A DNA stretch of 6,049 nt from positions 1 through 6,049 of the forward strand of contig JACZVB010000103.1 of assembly GCA_022572865.1 (NCBI GenBank), in the 5' to 3' direction. Made by a program: the position numbers and the translations under genes. The stretch comes from Chloroflexota bacterium (lineage in GTDB: Bacteria; Chloroflexota; Dehalococcoidia; Plut-88900). The notes under the pieces were generated by a model, which made no database searches, was not told the origin of the DNA, and saw nothing but the letters and a program-made list of their open reading frames with translations. The stretch's first letter is position 1. Every line of letters begins with the position of its first letter. Shown here piece by piece: positions 1 to 4,913 of this stretch.

Positions 1-8
1 CGTAAAGA

Positions 9-26
9 GGCCCCATGTCCGGGGCC
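9..26. other. GC-rich stem-loop at left edge
   Basis: GGCCCC (9-14) and GGGGCC (21-26) form a perfect 6-bp stem with a 6-nt loop. There is no T-run after it on the plus strand, and only a weak TCTTT follows on the minus strand, so it is not a canonical intrinsic terminator. It could belong to the end of a gene outside the window. Confidence 0.35.
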
Positions 27-33
27 GGAGGTA

Positions 34-62
34 TAGTCACATTGGACAAGGGCTGATAGAAT
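34..62 (+). promoter_or_regulatory. Candidate promoter for the FmdB-family gene
   Basis: A TAGAAT -10 box (57-62) is preceded by TGA, giving an extended -10 (TGnTAGAAT). TAGTCA (34-39, 4 of 6 consensus matches) lies 17 bp upstream as a weak -35. Transcription would start near 69, leaving a leader of about 23 nt that still contains the ribosome binding site. The prediction rests on motif match alone. Confidence 0.35.
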
Positions 63-91
63 GTGAAGGTAGCTGATCTGGAGGGACCCGA

Positions 92-433
92 ATGCCTATC
101 TATGAGTTCGGATGTCGTAGCTGCGCCAGCGTAACTGAATACTACACTCGTAAGTACGAAATCCCAGCCAGTGTGGATTGCAGCTCCTGCGGGAGCAGCG
201 AGACGGTAAAGCTGGTCTCGCTGACCAACTACCGGTTTCCGGTGAAGCATAAATACAGCGACGACTTCGTGGAGAAATCGCTGCCCTTCCTGAAGAGCCG
301 TAAGGAGCTGAAGGGGATGTTCGAGGCCGACACGAAGGAGTCCGACGAGTCTAAAGCCATGAAGGTCAGCGACCAGATAGGCCAGCAGATAGACCGGGTA
401 ATCCACAAACAGCTAAAAGACATGAACAGGTGA
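92..433 (+). CDS. FmdB-family zinc-ribbon protein
   Basis: This small protein of 113 residues begins MPIYEFGC, the signature opening of the FmdB/CxxC_CXXC_SSSS zinc-ribbon family. Two CxxC pairs (C8/C11 and C30/C33) are spaced to hold one zinc ion. The second half, from about residue 55, is charged and lysine/glutamate-rich with no recognisable domain, and is probably helical. No signal peptide or membrane segment is seen, so it is likely cytoplasmic. The ATG is well supported by GGAGGG at 80-85, 6 nt upstream. Family members were named after a putative regulator of formamidase and amidase genes, but the biochemical role of most is unknown, so no regulatory target is assigned. The gene is monocistronic here and converges on the CoA-transferase gene 62 bp downstream. 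Confidence 0.88.
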   Translation: MPIYEFGCRSCASVTEYYTRKYEIPASVDCSSCGSSETVKLVSLTNYRFPVKHKYSDDFVEKSLPFLKSRKELKGMFEADTKESDESKAMKVSDQIGQQIDRVIHKQLKDMNR

Positions 434-495
434 ATGCCATCGGGCTACAGTGCTCCTTTGTGGCGTTGTCATCGCTCATGACCTTCCATCCATGT
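434..495. other. Convergent intergenic gap
   Basis: This 62-bp gap lies between the stop codons of the zinc-ribbon gene and the CoA-transferase gene. It contains only a small inverted repeat, GTCAT (468-472) and ATGAC (478-482), with a 5-nt loop and no T-run. No convincing bidirectional terminator is visible. Confidence 0.4.
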
Positions 496-1698
496 CTACA
501 CGATTCCCTCTGCTTCTAACCCCTTGACGTTGTCCTCTGAGTATCCAAGGAGGTCTCCTAGCACCTGAGAGGTGTGCTGTCCTAGAAGGGGAGCAGCGGT
601 AACAGTGAGGGGAGAGTTGGACATCTGTATGGGGGAGCCGGGGAGGGTGAAATCGCCCAGGTGGGGGTGGTCTATCGTAACGATCATCCCCCGCTCCAGG
701 AGATGAGGGTCGGAGTGGATGTCCCTGGCGTTGAGGCAGGCTCCCACCGTCACCCCCGCCTTTCCCAGAATGTCCATCACCTCGTATTTCGTGTACTTTT
801 GGGTCCAATCCTCCACAAGCCGGTTTACCTCGTCCCTTCGGTCGCCACGGGCCTCCGATGTTGAGTACCGTTCGTCCCCGATGAGGTCCTCCCGGCCAAT
901 GGTATTCAGAAGCTTGTCCCACATGTCGACGGGCTGCTCGCCGGCGTAGATGTAGGCGTAGTCGTCACGACCCCCGGGACTGCACTTGTAGACCCACGCC
1001 GGAGCGGTCGAGAAGTGGTATGAGCTGCGAAGGTTGGTGTCCGGGTCCGCATAGTAATTCATCATCCCCACCCGGGCGAAGTTCACCATCGCGTCCTGCA
1101 TGGCGACCTCTATCTCTTGCCCCTTGCCCGTGCGGTCTCGCTGGTACAGTGCGGCCGTTACGCCCAGGGCAGCGTGATAGCCGGTTCCGATATCTCCAAA
1201 AGAGGTGCCGATGGGCAGCGGCGGCCCGTCAGGATACCCATTGGTGCAGTAACAGCCCCCTGTGGCCTGGGCTATCTGGTCGAAGGCCTTGTACTGGCTG
1301 TAGGGCCCGTATGTCCCGAAACCCTTGATCCTGACCAGAATCACCCTGGGGTTTACCCCCGATAGCACGTCGTATCCAAGCCCCAGCCGCTCCAGGGTGC
1401 CGGGGGCCATGTTCTCTGCTACAACATCGGCCTGCTTGAGGAGGTCGAAGAAGATCTGCTTGCCCCTGCCTGATTTAAGATTCAAGGTGATGCTTTTCTT
1501 ATTGCAGTTCAGGATAATAAAGTAGTAGCTGTCCACGCCGGGCTTGCCGGGGGATGAATACCTACCCGGGTCACCTTTCCCGGGGGACTCCACCTTGATG
1601 ACCTCGGCCCCGAGCCAGGCCAGGGCCTGTGTACAGGTTGTCCCGGCCTCGAACTGGGTCAAGTCCAGGACCCGCACTCCTTCTAACGCCTGTCCCAT
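496..1698 (-). CDS. Family III CoA-transferase (CaiB/BaiF, formyl-CoA transferase-like)
   Basis: The protein (400 aa) should move a CoA group between carboxylic acids, the usual first step in activating an acid for degradation. The opening LEGVRVLDLTQFEAG, then GAEVIKVE, NCNKKSI, AENMAPGTLERLGLGY and NPRVILVRIKGFG match the family in order. The presumed catalytic aspartate is D169 in SFGDIGTG, followed by TGKGQEIEVAMQDA. The C-terminal signature APLLGQHTSQVL is present. Overall it resembles formyl-CoA:oxalate CoA-transferase, but the glycine-rich GGGG loop of that enzyme is missing: the aligned stretch around residues 226-235 reads SYHFSTAPAW. The substrate is therefore probably not oxalate/formyl-CoA and is left open. 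The start at 1698 is chosen because AAGGAG (plus-strand 1704-1709) lies 5 nt upstream. An in-frame ATG at 1764 would add 22 residues, but it lies inside the 40-bp repeat array and has no ribosome binding site. Confidence 0.93.
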   Translation of the reverse strand: MGQALEGVRVLDLTQFEAGTTCTQALAWLGAEVIKVESPGKGDPGRYSSPGKPGVDSYYFIILNCNKKSITLNLKSGRGKQIFFDLLKQADVVAENMAPGTLERLGLGYDVLSGVNPRVILVRIKGFGTYGPYSQYKAFDQIAQATGGCYCTNGYPDGPPLPIGTSFGDIGTGYHAALGVTAALYQRDRTGKGQEIEVAMQDAMVNFARVGMMNYYADPDTNLRSSYHFSTAPAWVYKCSPGGRDDYAYIYAGEQPVDMWDKLLNTIGREDLIGDERYSTSEARGDRRDEVNRLVEDWTQKYTKYEVMDILGKAGVTVGACLNARDIHSDPHLLERGMIVTIDHPHLGDFTLPGSPIQMSNSPLTVTAAPLLGQHTSQVLGDLLGYSEDNVKGLEAEGIV

Positions 1699-1730
1699 GT
1701 TCTCTCCTTCAATTCGCTGTTTTCCTGCTG

Positions 1731-1850
1731 ATGTTGGGGGTGCTTCAATCCGGAGCCGCAACACGGATTAATGTTGGGGGTGCTTCAATCCGGAGCCGTA
1801 ACACGGATTAATGTTGGGGATGCTTCGATCCGGAGCCGCAACACGGGTTA
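1731..1850. repeat. Three tandem 40-bp repeats between divergent genes
   Basis: Three head-to-tail units of exactly 40 bp lie at 1731-1770, 1771-1810 and 1811-1850, each beginning ATGTTGGGG. Units 1 and 2 differ at one position (1799). Unit 3 differs from unit 1 at three positions (1820, 1827, 1847). Each unit holds an inverted repeat, AATCCG...CGGATT, with an 11-nt loop (1747-1752/1764-1769 and 1787-1792/1804-1809). In unit 3 the arms are GATCCG/CGGGTT, which still pair in plus-strand RNA through G-U wobbles. The period is not a multiple of three, so it is not a coding repeat, and there are no spacers, so it is not CRISPR. It lies 33 bp upstream of the CoA-transferase start, so it may be in that gene's leader or control region. 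Confidence 0.95.
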
Positions 1851-1857
1851 ATGTAAT

Positions 1858-1875
1858 CGAACCGGGGGTGGTTCG
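1858..1875. promoter_or_regulatory. Inverted repeat in divergent region, possible operator
   Basis: CGAACC (1858-1863) and GGTTCG (1870-1875) are perfect 6-bp arms around GGGGGT. It sits just beyond the 40-bp repeats, between the divergently transcribed CoA-transferase and DUF309 genes. That position suits a regulator binding site. On the minus strand GGTTCGAT recalls a tRNA T-arm, but no tRNA surrounds it. Confidence 0.3.
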
Positions 1876-1914
1876 GCAATAGCGGCCAGCCGGGAGATGT
1901 AATAGTATCTGTCC

Positions 1915-2439
1915 ATGATGGAGGAGCCAGTCCTGCCCCGGTGGCCGTCCCGAGGGAACAGGCGGAAGCTGGACCTGCTCTGGCTCGAGAGGCTGGAGCG
2001 AGAAGGTCTCGGGCCTTTCGCGTCCGATTTTCCCGCCACGCCTCCCCCTGAGCTGGAACACGCGGTGGCCCAGTTCAATCGAGGGCAGTTCTGGCAGTGC
2101 CACGAGACCCTGGAGGACCTTTGGCGGGCCACACCTTACCCTCTGCGGCATTACTATCATGGCGTAATCAAGGTAGCGGTGGGGTTCTATCACGTCTCCA
2201 AGCACAACAGGCGAGGGGCTGCGTCGAAGCTCTCCGAGGGGCTGAGGCTTATAAAGGTCTTTGCTCCCGGGTTCCTGGGCCTCGATGTCGAGGGCCTCTA
2301 TATTGAGGCGTCCCGTTGGTTGGATAAAGTAAACGAGGCGACACCCGTAAGGTGGCAGGAGCTGGACGGCCTGGAACGGCCGCGGATTCATTACTCTGAT
2401 ACCGACTCCGGGCATCTCATCGAGGGCGGGAAAGGATAG
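1915..2439 (+). CDS. DUF309 domain protein
   Basis: This protein of 174 residues carries the DUF309 core at about residues 46-115. The hallmark stretch is FNRGQFWQCHETLEDLWR, then YYHGVIKVAVGFYH and a following helix with NRRGAASKL. The conserved acidic/His residues of the CHETLE segment and the HGVIKVAVG helix are intact. Members are small helical proteins of unknown function, and none is assigned here. The N-terminal 45 residues are basic and proline-rich, and the C-terminal 25 are variable. The ATG at 1915 is the first after an in-frame stop at 1903, and a second ATG follows at 1918. Neither has a well-placed Shine-Dalgarno sequence, since GGGAG (1892-1896) is 18 nt away. A TAGTAT hexamer at 1903-1908 could serve as a -10 box giving a leaderless mRNA, which is speculative. 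The gene is divergent from the CoA-transferase. Confidence 0.85.
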   Translation: MMEEPVLPRWPSRGNRRKLDLLWLERLEREGLGPFASDFPATPPPELEHAVAQFNRGQFWQCHETLEDLWRATPYPLRHYYHGVIKVAVGFYHVSKHNRRGAASKLSEGLRLIKVFAPGFLGLDVEGLYIEASRWLDKVNEATPVRWQELDGLERPRIHYSDTDSGHLIEGGKG

Positions 2440-2603
2440 GGCCTAGTATCATGGCGAAGCCCCGCGGGAATTACCCGGGAATCGGACCACTGGATATTGA
2501 CTCTATCGAAAAACAGAATTATCCTGTCGTAACTCTCGGGAGCCGGGTCTCGTTACTAACTAGCTGATCTCCTCCAAGGGAAATCAAGGAAAGAGGATGC
2601 GAT
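2440..2603. other. Intergenic region upstream of the amidohydrolase
   Basis: This 164-bp gap holds GC palindromes CCCGCGGG (2461-2468) and CCCGGG (2474-2479) just after the DUF309 gene, then the amidohydrolase promoter. There is no T-run to make the palindromes an intrinsic terminator. No small ORF with a ribosome binding site was seen. Confidence 0.5.
2497..2525 (+). promoter_or_regulatory. Sigma70-type promoter of the amidohydrolase gene
   Basis: TTGACT (2497-2502, 5 of 6 matches to TTGACA) and TATCCT (2520-2525, 4 of 6 matches to TATAAT) are separated by exactly 17 bp of AT-rich sequence. Transcription would begin near 2532, giving a leader of about 70 nt. The amidohydrolase is thus likely transcribed independently of the DUF309 gene. 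Confidence 0.6.
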
Positions 2604-3740
2604 ATGGCGAACCAGATGCACTACATCGATGTAGACGGCCACATCCTGGAGCCCCCGAACATGTGGAAGGAATACATCGAGCCCGAGTACCGGGACAGGG
2701 CCGTAAAGATAGACCTGGACGATCAGGGGCTCGAGTTTCTGAACATAGAAGGTAAGTCCTCCTTTTTCATGAGTGGCGGCACCCTAGGGGCCATCGCGGG
2801 CATTGGCCAGGATGTACACGAGCAGCTGACCCCCGGTGCAATGACCTATGAGGCTTCCATGCTACTGGGCGGATATGATCCTCACGAGAGGATCAAAGTG
2901 ATGGATGCCGAGGGTATCGACGTATCGATAATGTACCCCTCCCTTGGCCTTGGATGGGAGGACATCTGCTCTGACCCCAAACTGGCGGCGGCTAACTGCC
3001 GGGCCTACAACAACTGGCTCCTCGATTTCTGTAAGCCTTACCCTAACCGCCTGATTGCCGCCGCCCATATTCCCACTTTGGATATAAACGAGGGTATAAA
3101 GGAGTTGAAGAGGGTAGCGGCCCTCGGGGCGAAGGCCGCGATGTTGGCGTCGCTTCCCCCCAACGGGCTTCCTTACGGCAGCAGCTATTACGACCCCTTG
3201 TGGGCCGAGGCCCAGGACCTGGACTTTCCTATGACCATCCATCCGACGGGCGGCTACGAATCCATCATCAACAAGTTTTATCCTCGCGGCGAAGACGTAT
3301 CGACCTGGTGGATATTCGTTACCTCTCCCGACGAAGTGAAGTTCCAGTTCACCTCGCTCTTTAATGGTGGGACCTTCGAAAAATTCCCCGGCCTTAAGAT
3401 TGTTGTGCTTGAGTCCGGCATCGGCTGGTTGGTCTATTGGATCGACCGTATGGACGATAAATACGAGGTCAACGGGTTCACCACGCCTATGAAGATGGAG
3501 CCCAGCAAGTACTTTCAGCGCCAGGGATGGATCGCCATGGACCCTGACGAGAGGCTGGCCAAGTTTAGCATCGAGGTTTTAGGGCCGGAGAAGTTCCTGT
3601 GGGCCTACGACTATCCTCACTCCGACTCGATCACAGAACCCATCAGAAAGCTAAACGAGAACCTGGCCTCGTTACCCGAGGAGGCACAAAGAAAGGTCGC
3701 CGGGGATAACGCCATCGACCTGTACCACCTGACTGCCTAG
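2604..3740 (+). CDS. Metal-dependent amidohydrolase, COG2159/Amidohydro_2 family
   Basis: The protein (378 aa) is a TIM-barrel amidohydrolase of the group that includes aminocarboxymuconate-semialdehyde decarboxylase (ACMSD) and related decarboxylases and hydrolases. Residues 8-17 carry the metal-binding motif IDVDGHILEP, with D9, D11 and H13 in place of the HxH seen in ACMSD. Other family marks are H213 in MTIHPTGG, FPGLKIVVLESGIGW (262-275), and the late-barrel YDYPHSDS with the catalytic aspartate D336 and H339. The tail GDNAIDLYHL is typical. No signal peptide is present, so it is cytoplasmic. GAGGA at 2593-2597 lies 6 nt before the ATG. Whether it decarboxylates or hydrolyses, and on what substrate, cannot be read from sequence. 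Its stop codon is 10 bp from that of the convergent MBL hydrolase, and its last seven codons lie within the 89-bp duplicated block. Confidence 0.92.
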   Translation: MANQMHYIDVDGHILEPPNMWKEYIEPEYRDRAVKIDLDDQGLEFLNIEGKSSFFMSGGTLGAIAGIGQDVHEQLTPGAMTYEASMLLGGYDPHERIKVMDAEGIDVSIMYPSLGLGWEDICSDPKLAAANCRAYNNWLLDFCKPYPNRLIAAAHIPTLDINEGIKELKRVAALGAKAAMLASLPPNGLPYGSSYYDPLWAEAQDLDFPMTIHPTGGYESIINKFYPRGEDVSTWWIFVTSPDEVKFQFTSLFNGGTFEKFPGLKIVVLESGIGWLVYWIDRMDDKYEVNGFTTPMKMEPSKYFQRQGWIAMDPDERLAKFSIEVLGPEKFLWAYDYPHSDSITEPIRKLNENLASLPEEAQRKVAGDNAIDLYHLTA

Positions 3741-3809
3741 GATTCGACGCCTACAGCACCTGCCAGAGGCGGCGGCCCTCGCTCCGTATCAGGCGACCGA
3801 AGCTGGGGG
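3721..3809. repeat. 89-bp duplicated block, copy 1
   Basis: This block aligns without gaps to 4763-4851, 79 of 89 bases identical. It spans the last codons of the amidohydrolase, the 10-bp convergent gap and the last 19 codons plus stop of the MBL hydrolase. The part from 3736 onward is most conserved (69 of 74). The match stops abruptly after 3809. Confidence 0.93.
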
Positions 3810-4566
3810 GCCTGAAATGGCCCATCCCAACGATGGAGCCGTTTTTTTCCAGGCGTTCCAGGACAGCCTCACGGGTGGTGCGGGCCAGCTTGTGGTCGTT
3901 GTCGTAGATAAGCTCCCAGTGGGTCTCATGGGCCTGGGCGGGGAAATTGATCACATCGCCCAGGATAAAAGCCCGCTGCCCCTGGGAGTAGATGTCCACG
4001 CTTACGTGGCCGGGAGTGTGGCCGGGGGTGGGGACCAGGGTTACTTCGCTGGTGAGGGAGGTCTCGCCGTCGGTGATCTCCATTGCACCCAGGGGTTCCA
4101 GGGCCAGGACCTGGCTCGTCATGTGGGGCGCCTTCTCCAGCTCGTGGCGCTGGCGGAAGTGGTCGTAGTCTCCCTTGGGAATCAAGTATCTCGCCTTGGG
4201 GAAGGTCAATCTGGCCTTGCCATTCTCCTCGATAACGTTCCAGCCCACGTGGTCGGGGTGGATGTGGGTGATGGCCACTATGCCTATTTCGTCGATTCCG
4301 ATGCCCTTCTCCCTCAGCTCGTCCAGCAGTACGCCCGGGTACCCGGGTCCCCAGCCGGTGTCCACCAGAATGGTCACTCCCTGTGAACGGACGACGAAGC
4401 TGCCGAAATTGACGTCCAGTTTGCCGTCAGCGCCGCGGGCCCCGGGATACCTGTCCCACTCGGAAGCCGGGACATTGGGGAAGACGTCCGTCGCTGCTGC
4501 CCGGCCCTTCCCATCGGTCAGGGAGATGACCTCTGCGTTTCCTATCGAGACCTTGTAGTCCGGCAT
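3751..4566 (-). CDS. Metallo-beta-lactamase-fold hydrolase
   Basis: The protein (271 aa) is an MBL-superfamily hydrolase with a complete set of metal ligands. It has HIHPDH (H101, H103, D105, H106) after the ILVDTGWG strand (66-73), TPGHTPGH (H183, H187), ILGDV (D204) and a last histidine H250 in GMGHF. This is the arrangement of glyoxalase II and AHL-lactonase-like enzymes, which open thioesters, lactones or similar esters with one or two zinc ions. The substrate is not identifiable. There is no export signal, which argues against a secreted beta-lactamase. GGAGG (plus-strand 4575-4579) is 8 nt before the ATG. The gene is transcribed from the duplicated promoter at 4642-4669. Its final 19 codons are duplicated downstream of the neighbouring alpha/beta hydrolase. 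GC content is about 60%, judged by counting sample lines. Confidence 0.93.
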   Translation of the reverse strand: MPDYKVSIGNAEVISLTDGKGRAAATDVFPNVPASEWDRYPGARGADGKLDVNFGSFVVRSQGVTILVDTGWGPGYPGVLLDELREKGIGIDEIGIVAITHIHPDHVGWNVIEENGKARLTFPKARYLIPKGDYDHFRQRHELEKAPHMTSQVLALEPLGAMEITDGETSLTSEVTLVPTPGHTPGHVSVDIYSQGQRAFILGDVINFPAQAHETHWELIYDNDHKLARTTREAVLERLEKNGSIVGMGHFRPPSFGRLIRSEGRRLWQVL

Positions 4567-4617
4567 GGCGCCCTCCTCCAGCTTGATTCTCTCTGGCCCG
4601 GGGTCACGGGCTGTGAA

Positions 4618-4675
4618 TTAAACCGCGATGGAACAGGGATGATGATACCATCTGGAGGATGCGGGGCAACTCTAC
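4618..4675. repeat. 58-bp duplicated promoter block, copy 1
   Basis: It aligns without gaps to 5862-5919, with 51 of 58 bases identical. It begins at TTAAACCGC and ends at CTAC. It covers the promoter and first transcribed bases of the MBL hydrolase. Sequence on both sides is unrelated between copies. Confidence 0.93.
4642..4669 (-). promoter_or_regulatory. Promoter of the MBL hydrolase gene
   Basis: Read on the minus strand, TTGCCC (4664-4669) and TATCAT (4642-4647) are 16 bp apart, and the -10 is preceded by TGG, forming an extended -10 (TGnTATCAT). Transcription would start near 4635, leaving a leader of about 70 nt before the ATG at 4566. The -10 box and spacer are conserved in the copy before the alpha/beta hydrolase gene, where the -35 becomes TTGTCC. 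Confidence 0.55.
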
Positions 4676-4685
4676 AATCTAGATT
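4676..4685. promoter_or_regulatory. 10-bp perfect palindrome upstream of the promoter
   Basis: AATCTAGATT is a perfect palindrome beginning at the first base after the duplicated promoter block and about 6 bp upstream of the -35 box of the MBL gene. It is absent from the second promoter copy. It could be an operator or activator site, but a palindrome of this length can arise by chance. Confidence 0.3.
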
Positions 4686-4687
4686 CT

Positions 4688-4713
4688 CCCACCCCCTATC
4701 CCCTCCCCACCCC
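4688..4713 (-). other. G-quadruplex-forming motif
   Basis: The plus strand has five C-runs (4688-4690, 4692-4696, 4700-4703, 4705-4708, 4710-4713) separated by loops of 1, 3, 1 and 1 nt, so the minus strand carries five G-runs of 3-5 with very short loops. This exceeds the usual four-run G3+ loop 1-7 rule. It lies about 20 bp upstream of the MBL promoter's -35 box on the non-template strand of that gene. Confidence 0.7.
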
Positions 4714-4762
4714 GTATAGCTCTTTCCGCCCGTCCTGCCCTGGGGGCTTGGGCCTGGGGGGT

Positions 4763-4851
4763 TGTACCAGATGGCAACCTAGGATTCGGAGACTACAGCA
4801 CCTGCCAGAGGCGGCGGCCCTCGCTCCGTATTAAGCGACCGAAGCTGGGGG
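4763..4851. repeat. 89-bp duplicated block, copy 2
   Basis: This is the second copy of 3721-3809, offset by 1042 bp in the same orientation. On the plus strand its first 20 bases read as LYQMAT and a stop, against LYHLTA and a stop in the intact amidohydrolase, so the duplicated segment may once have included an amidohydrolase tail too. The remainder encodes an MBL-hydrolase tail on the minus strand. Confidence 0.93.
4793..4851 (-). pseudogene. Remnant 3' end of a second MBL-fold hydrolase gene
   Basis: The minus strand reads PSFGRLIRSEGRRLWQVL and a TAG stop, identical in protein to the C-terminus of the intact MBL hydrolase. Only two bases differ in 59, and both fall in one leucine codon (CTG versus TTA), so the difference is silent. 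Reading back past 4851 the sequence loses all resemblance to MBL. The open frame continues only to a pair of ATG codons (4868-4873) and a stop at 4883-4885, giving a 26-residue ORF with no evident ribosome binding site. This looks like the tail of a former paralogue whose body has been lost or replaced by the alpha/beta hydrolase gene. Confidence 0.8.
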
Positions 4852-4857
4852 TAAGGT

Positions 4858-4889
4858 TGATGTTTTTCATCATGTGTGGAATTCACACA
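4858..4889. other. Two abutting inverted repeats
   Basis: TGATG-TTTTT-CATCA (4858-4872) is followed without a gap by TGTGTG-GAATT-CACACA (4873-4889); both have perfect arms. They lie 25-56 bp past the stop of the alpha/beta hydrolase and just after the end of the MBL remnant. Neither has a T-run on the minus strand, so a terminator function is doubtful. They may mark a recombination junction or form RNA hairpins at the transcript end. Confidence 0.45.
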
Positions 4890-4913
4890 CGCAGTATGCC
4901 GGGAGAGTGAGAT

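Larger units (their letters stand above)
4567..4913. other. 347-bp region with no intact gene
   Basis: This stretch lies between the start of the MBL gene and the stop of the alpha/beta hydrolase, both on the minus strand. In plus-strand order it contains the MBL ribosome binding site and leader, the 58-bp promoter block (4618-4675), a palindrome (4676-4685) and a C-run tract with G-quadruplex potential on the minus strand (4688-4713). Further on are a G-rich stretch (4742-4761), the second 89-bp block with an MBL gene tail (4763-4851), and two abutting inverted repeats (4858-4889). No convincing complete ORF was found. Confidence 0.8.

Noticed and set aside
44..86. Resemblance of the FmdB leader to the duplicated promoter block (GGACAAGGGCTGAT against GGAACAGGGCTGAT, then CTGGAGG)
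   Set aside because: The match is short, needs a gap of more than ten bases, and the strand relative to the gene is reversed, so it is not clearly a third copy.
476..922. Long open frame (148 codons) on the minus strand inside the CoA-transferase gene
   Set aside because: It is in another frame of a clear family III CoA-transferase gene, is rich in Gly, Pro and Arg as expected of an out-of-frame reading of GC-rich DNA, and has no recognisable domain.
1731..1850. Tandem repeats as a CRISPR array
   Set aside because: The units are directly adjacent with no variable spacers, and no cas gene is present.
1858..1875. T-arm-like GGTTCGAT on the minus strand suggesting a tRNA or attachment site
   Set aside because: No acceptor stem, anticodon arm or CCA can be built around it, and no integrase gene is nearby.
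1768..2415. 215-codon open frame antisense to the DUF309 gene
   Set aside because: It overlaps a recognisable DUF309 gene on the opposite strand, runs into the 40-bp repeats, and shows no family motif or ribosome binding site that would favour it.
3841..3848. A-AAA-AAC slippery heptamer (minus strand) in the MBL gene
   Set aside because: It matches the form of a -1 frameshift site, but the zero frame encodes the conserved C-terminus including H250, and no stimulating structure was recognised downstream. It is likely just a Glu-Lys-Asn codon run.
3817..4386. 189-codon plus-strand open frame opposite the MBL hydrolase
   Set aside because: The minus strand has all the MBL metal ligands. The plus-strand translation is Val/Gly-rich, has no known motif, and is explained as a codon-bias shadow.
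4873..4889. Lac-operator-like string TGTGTGGAATT as vector contamination
   Set aside because: The similarity ends after about ten bases and the rest of the lac operator is absent. The surrounding sequence is consistent with the native locus.
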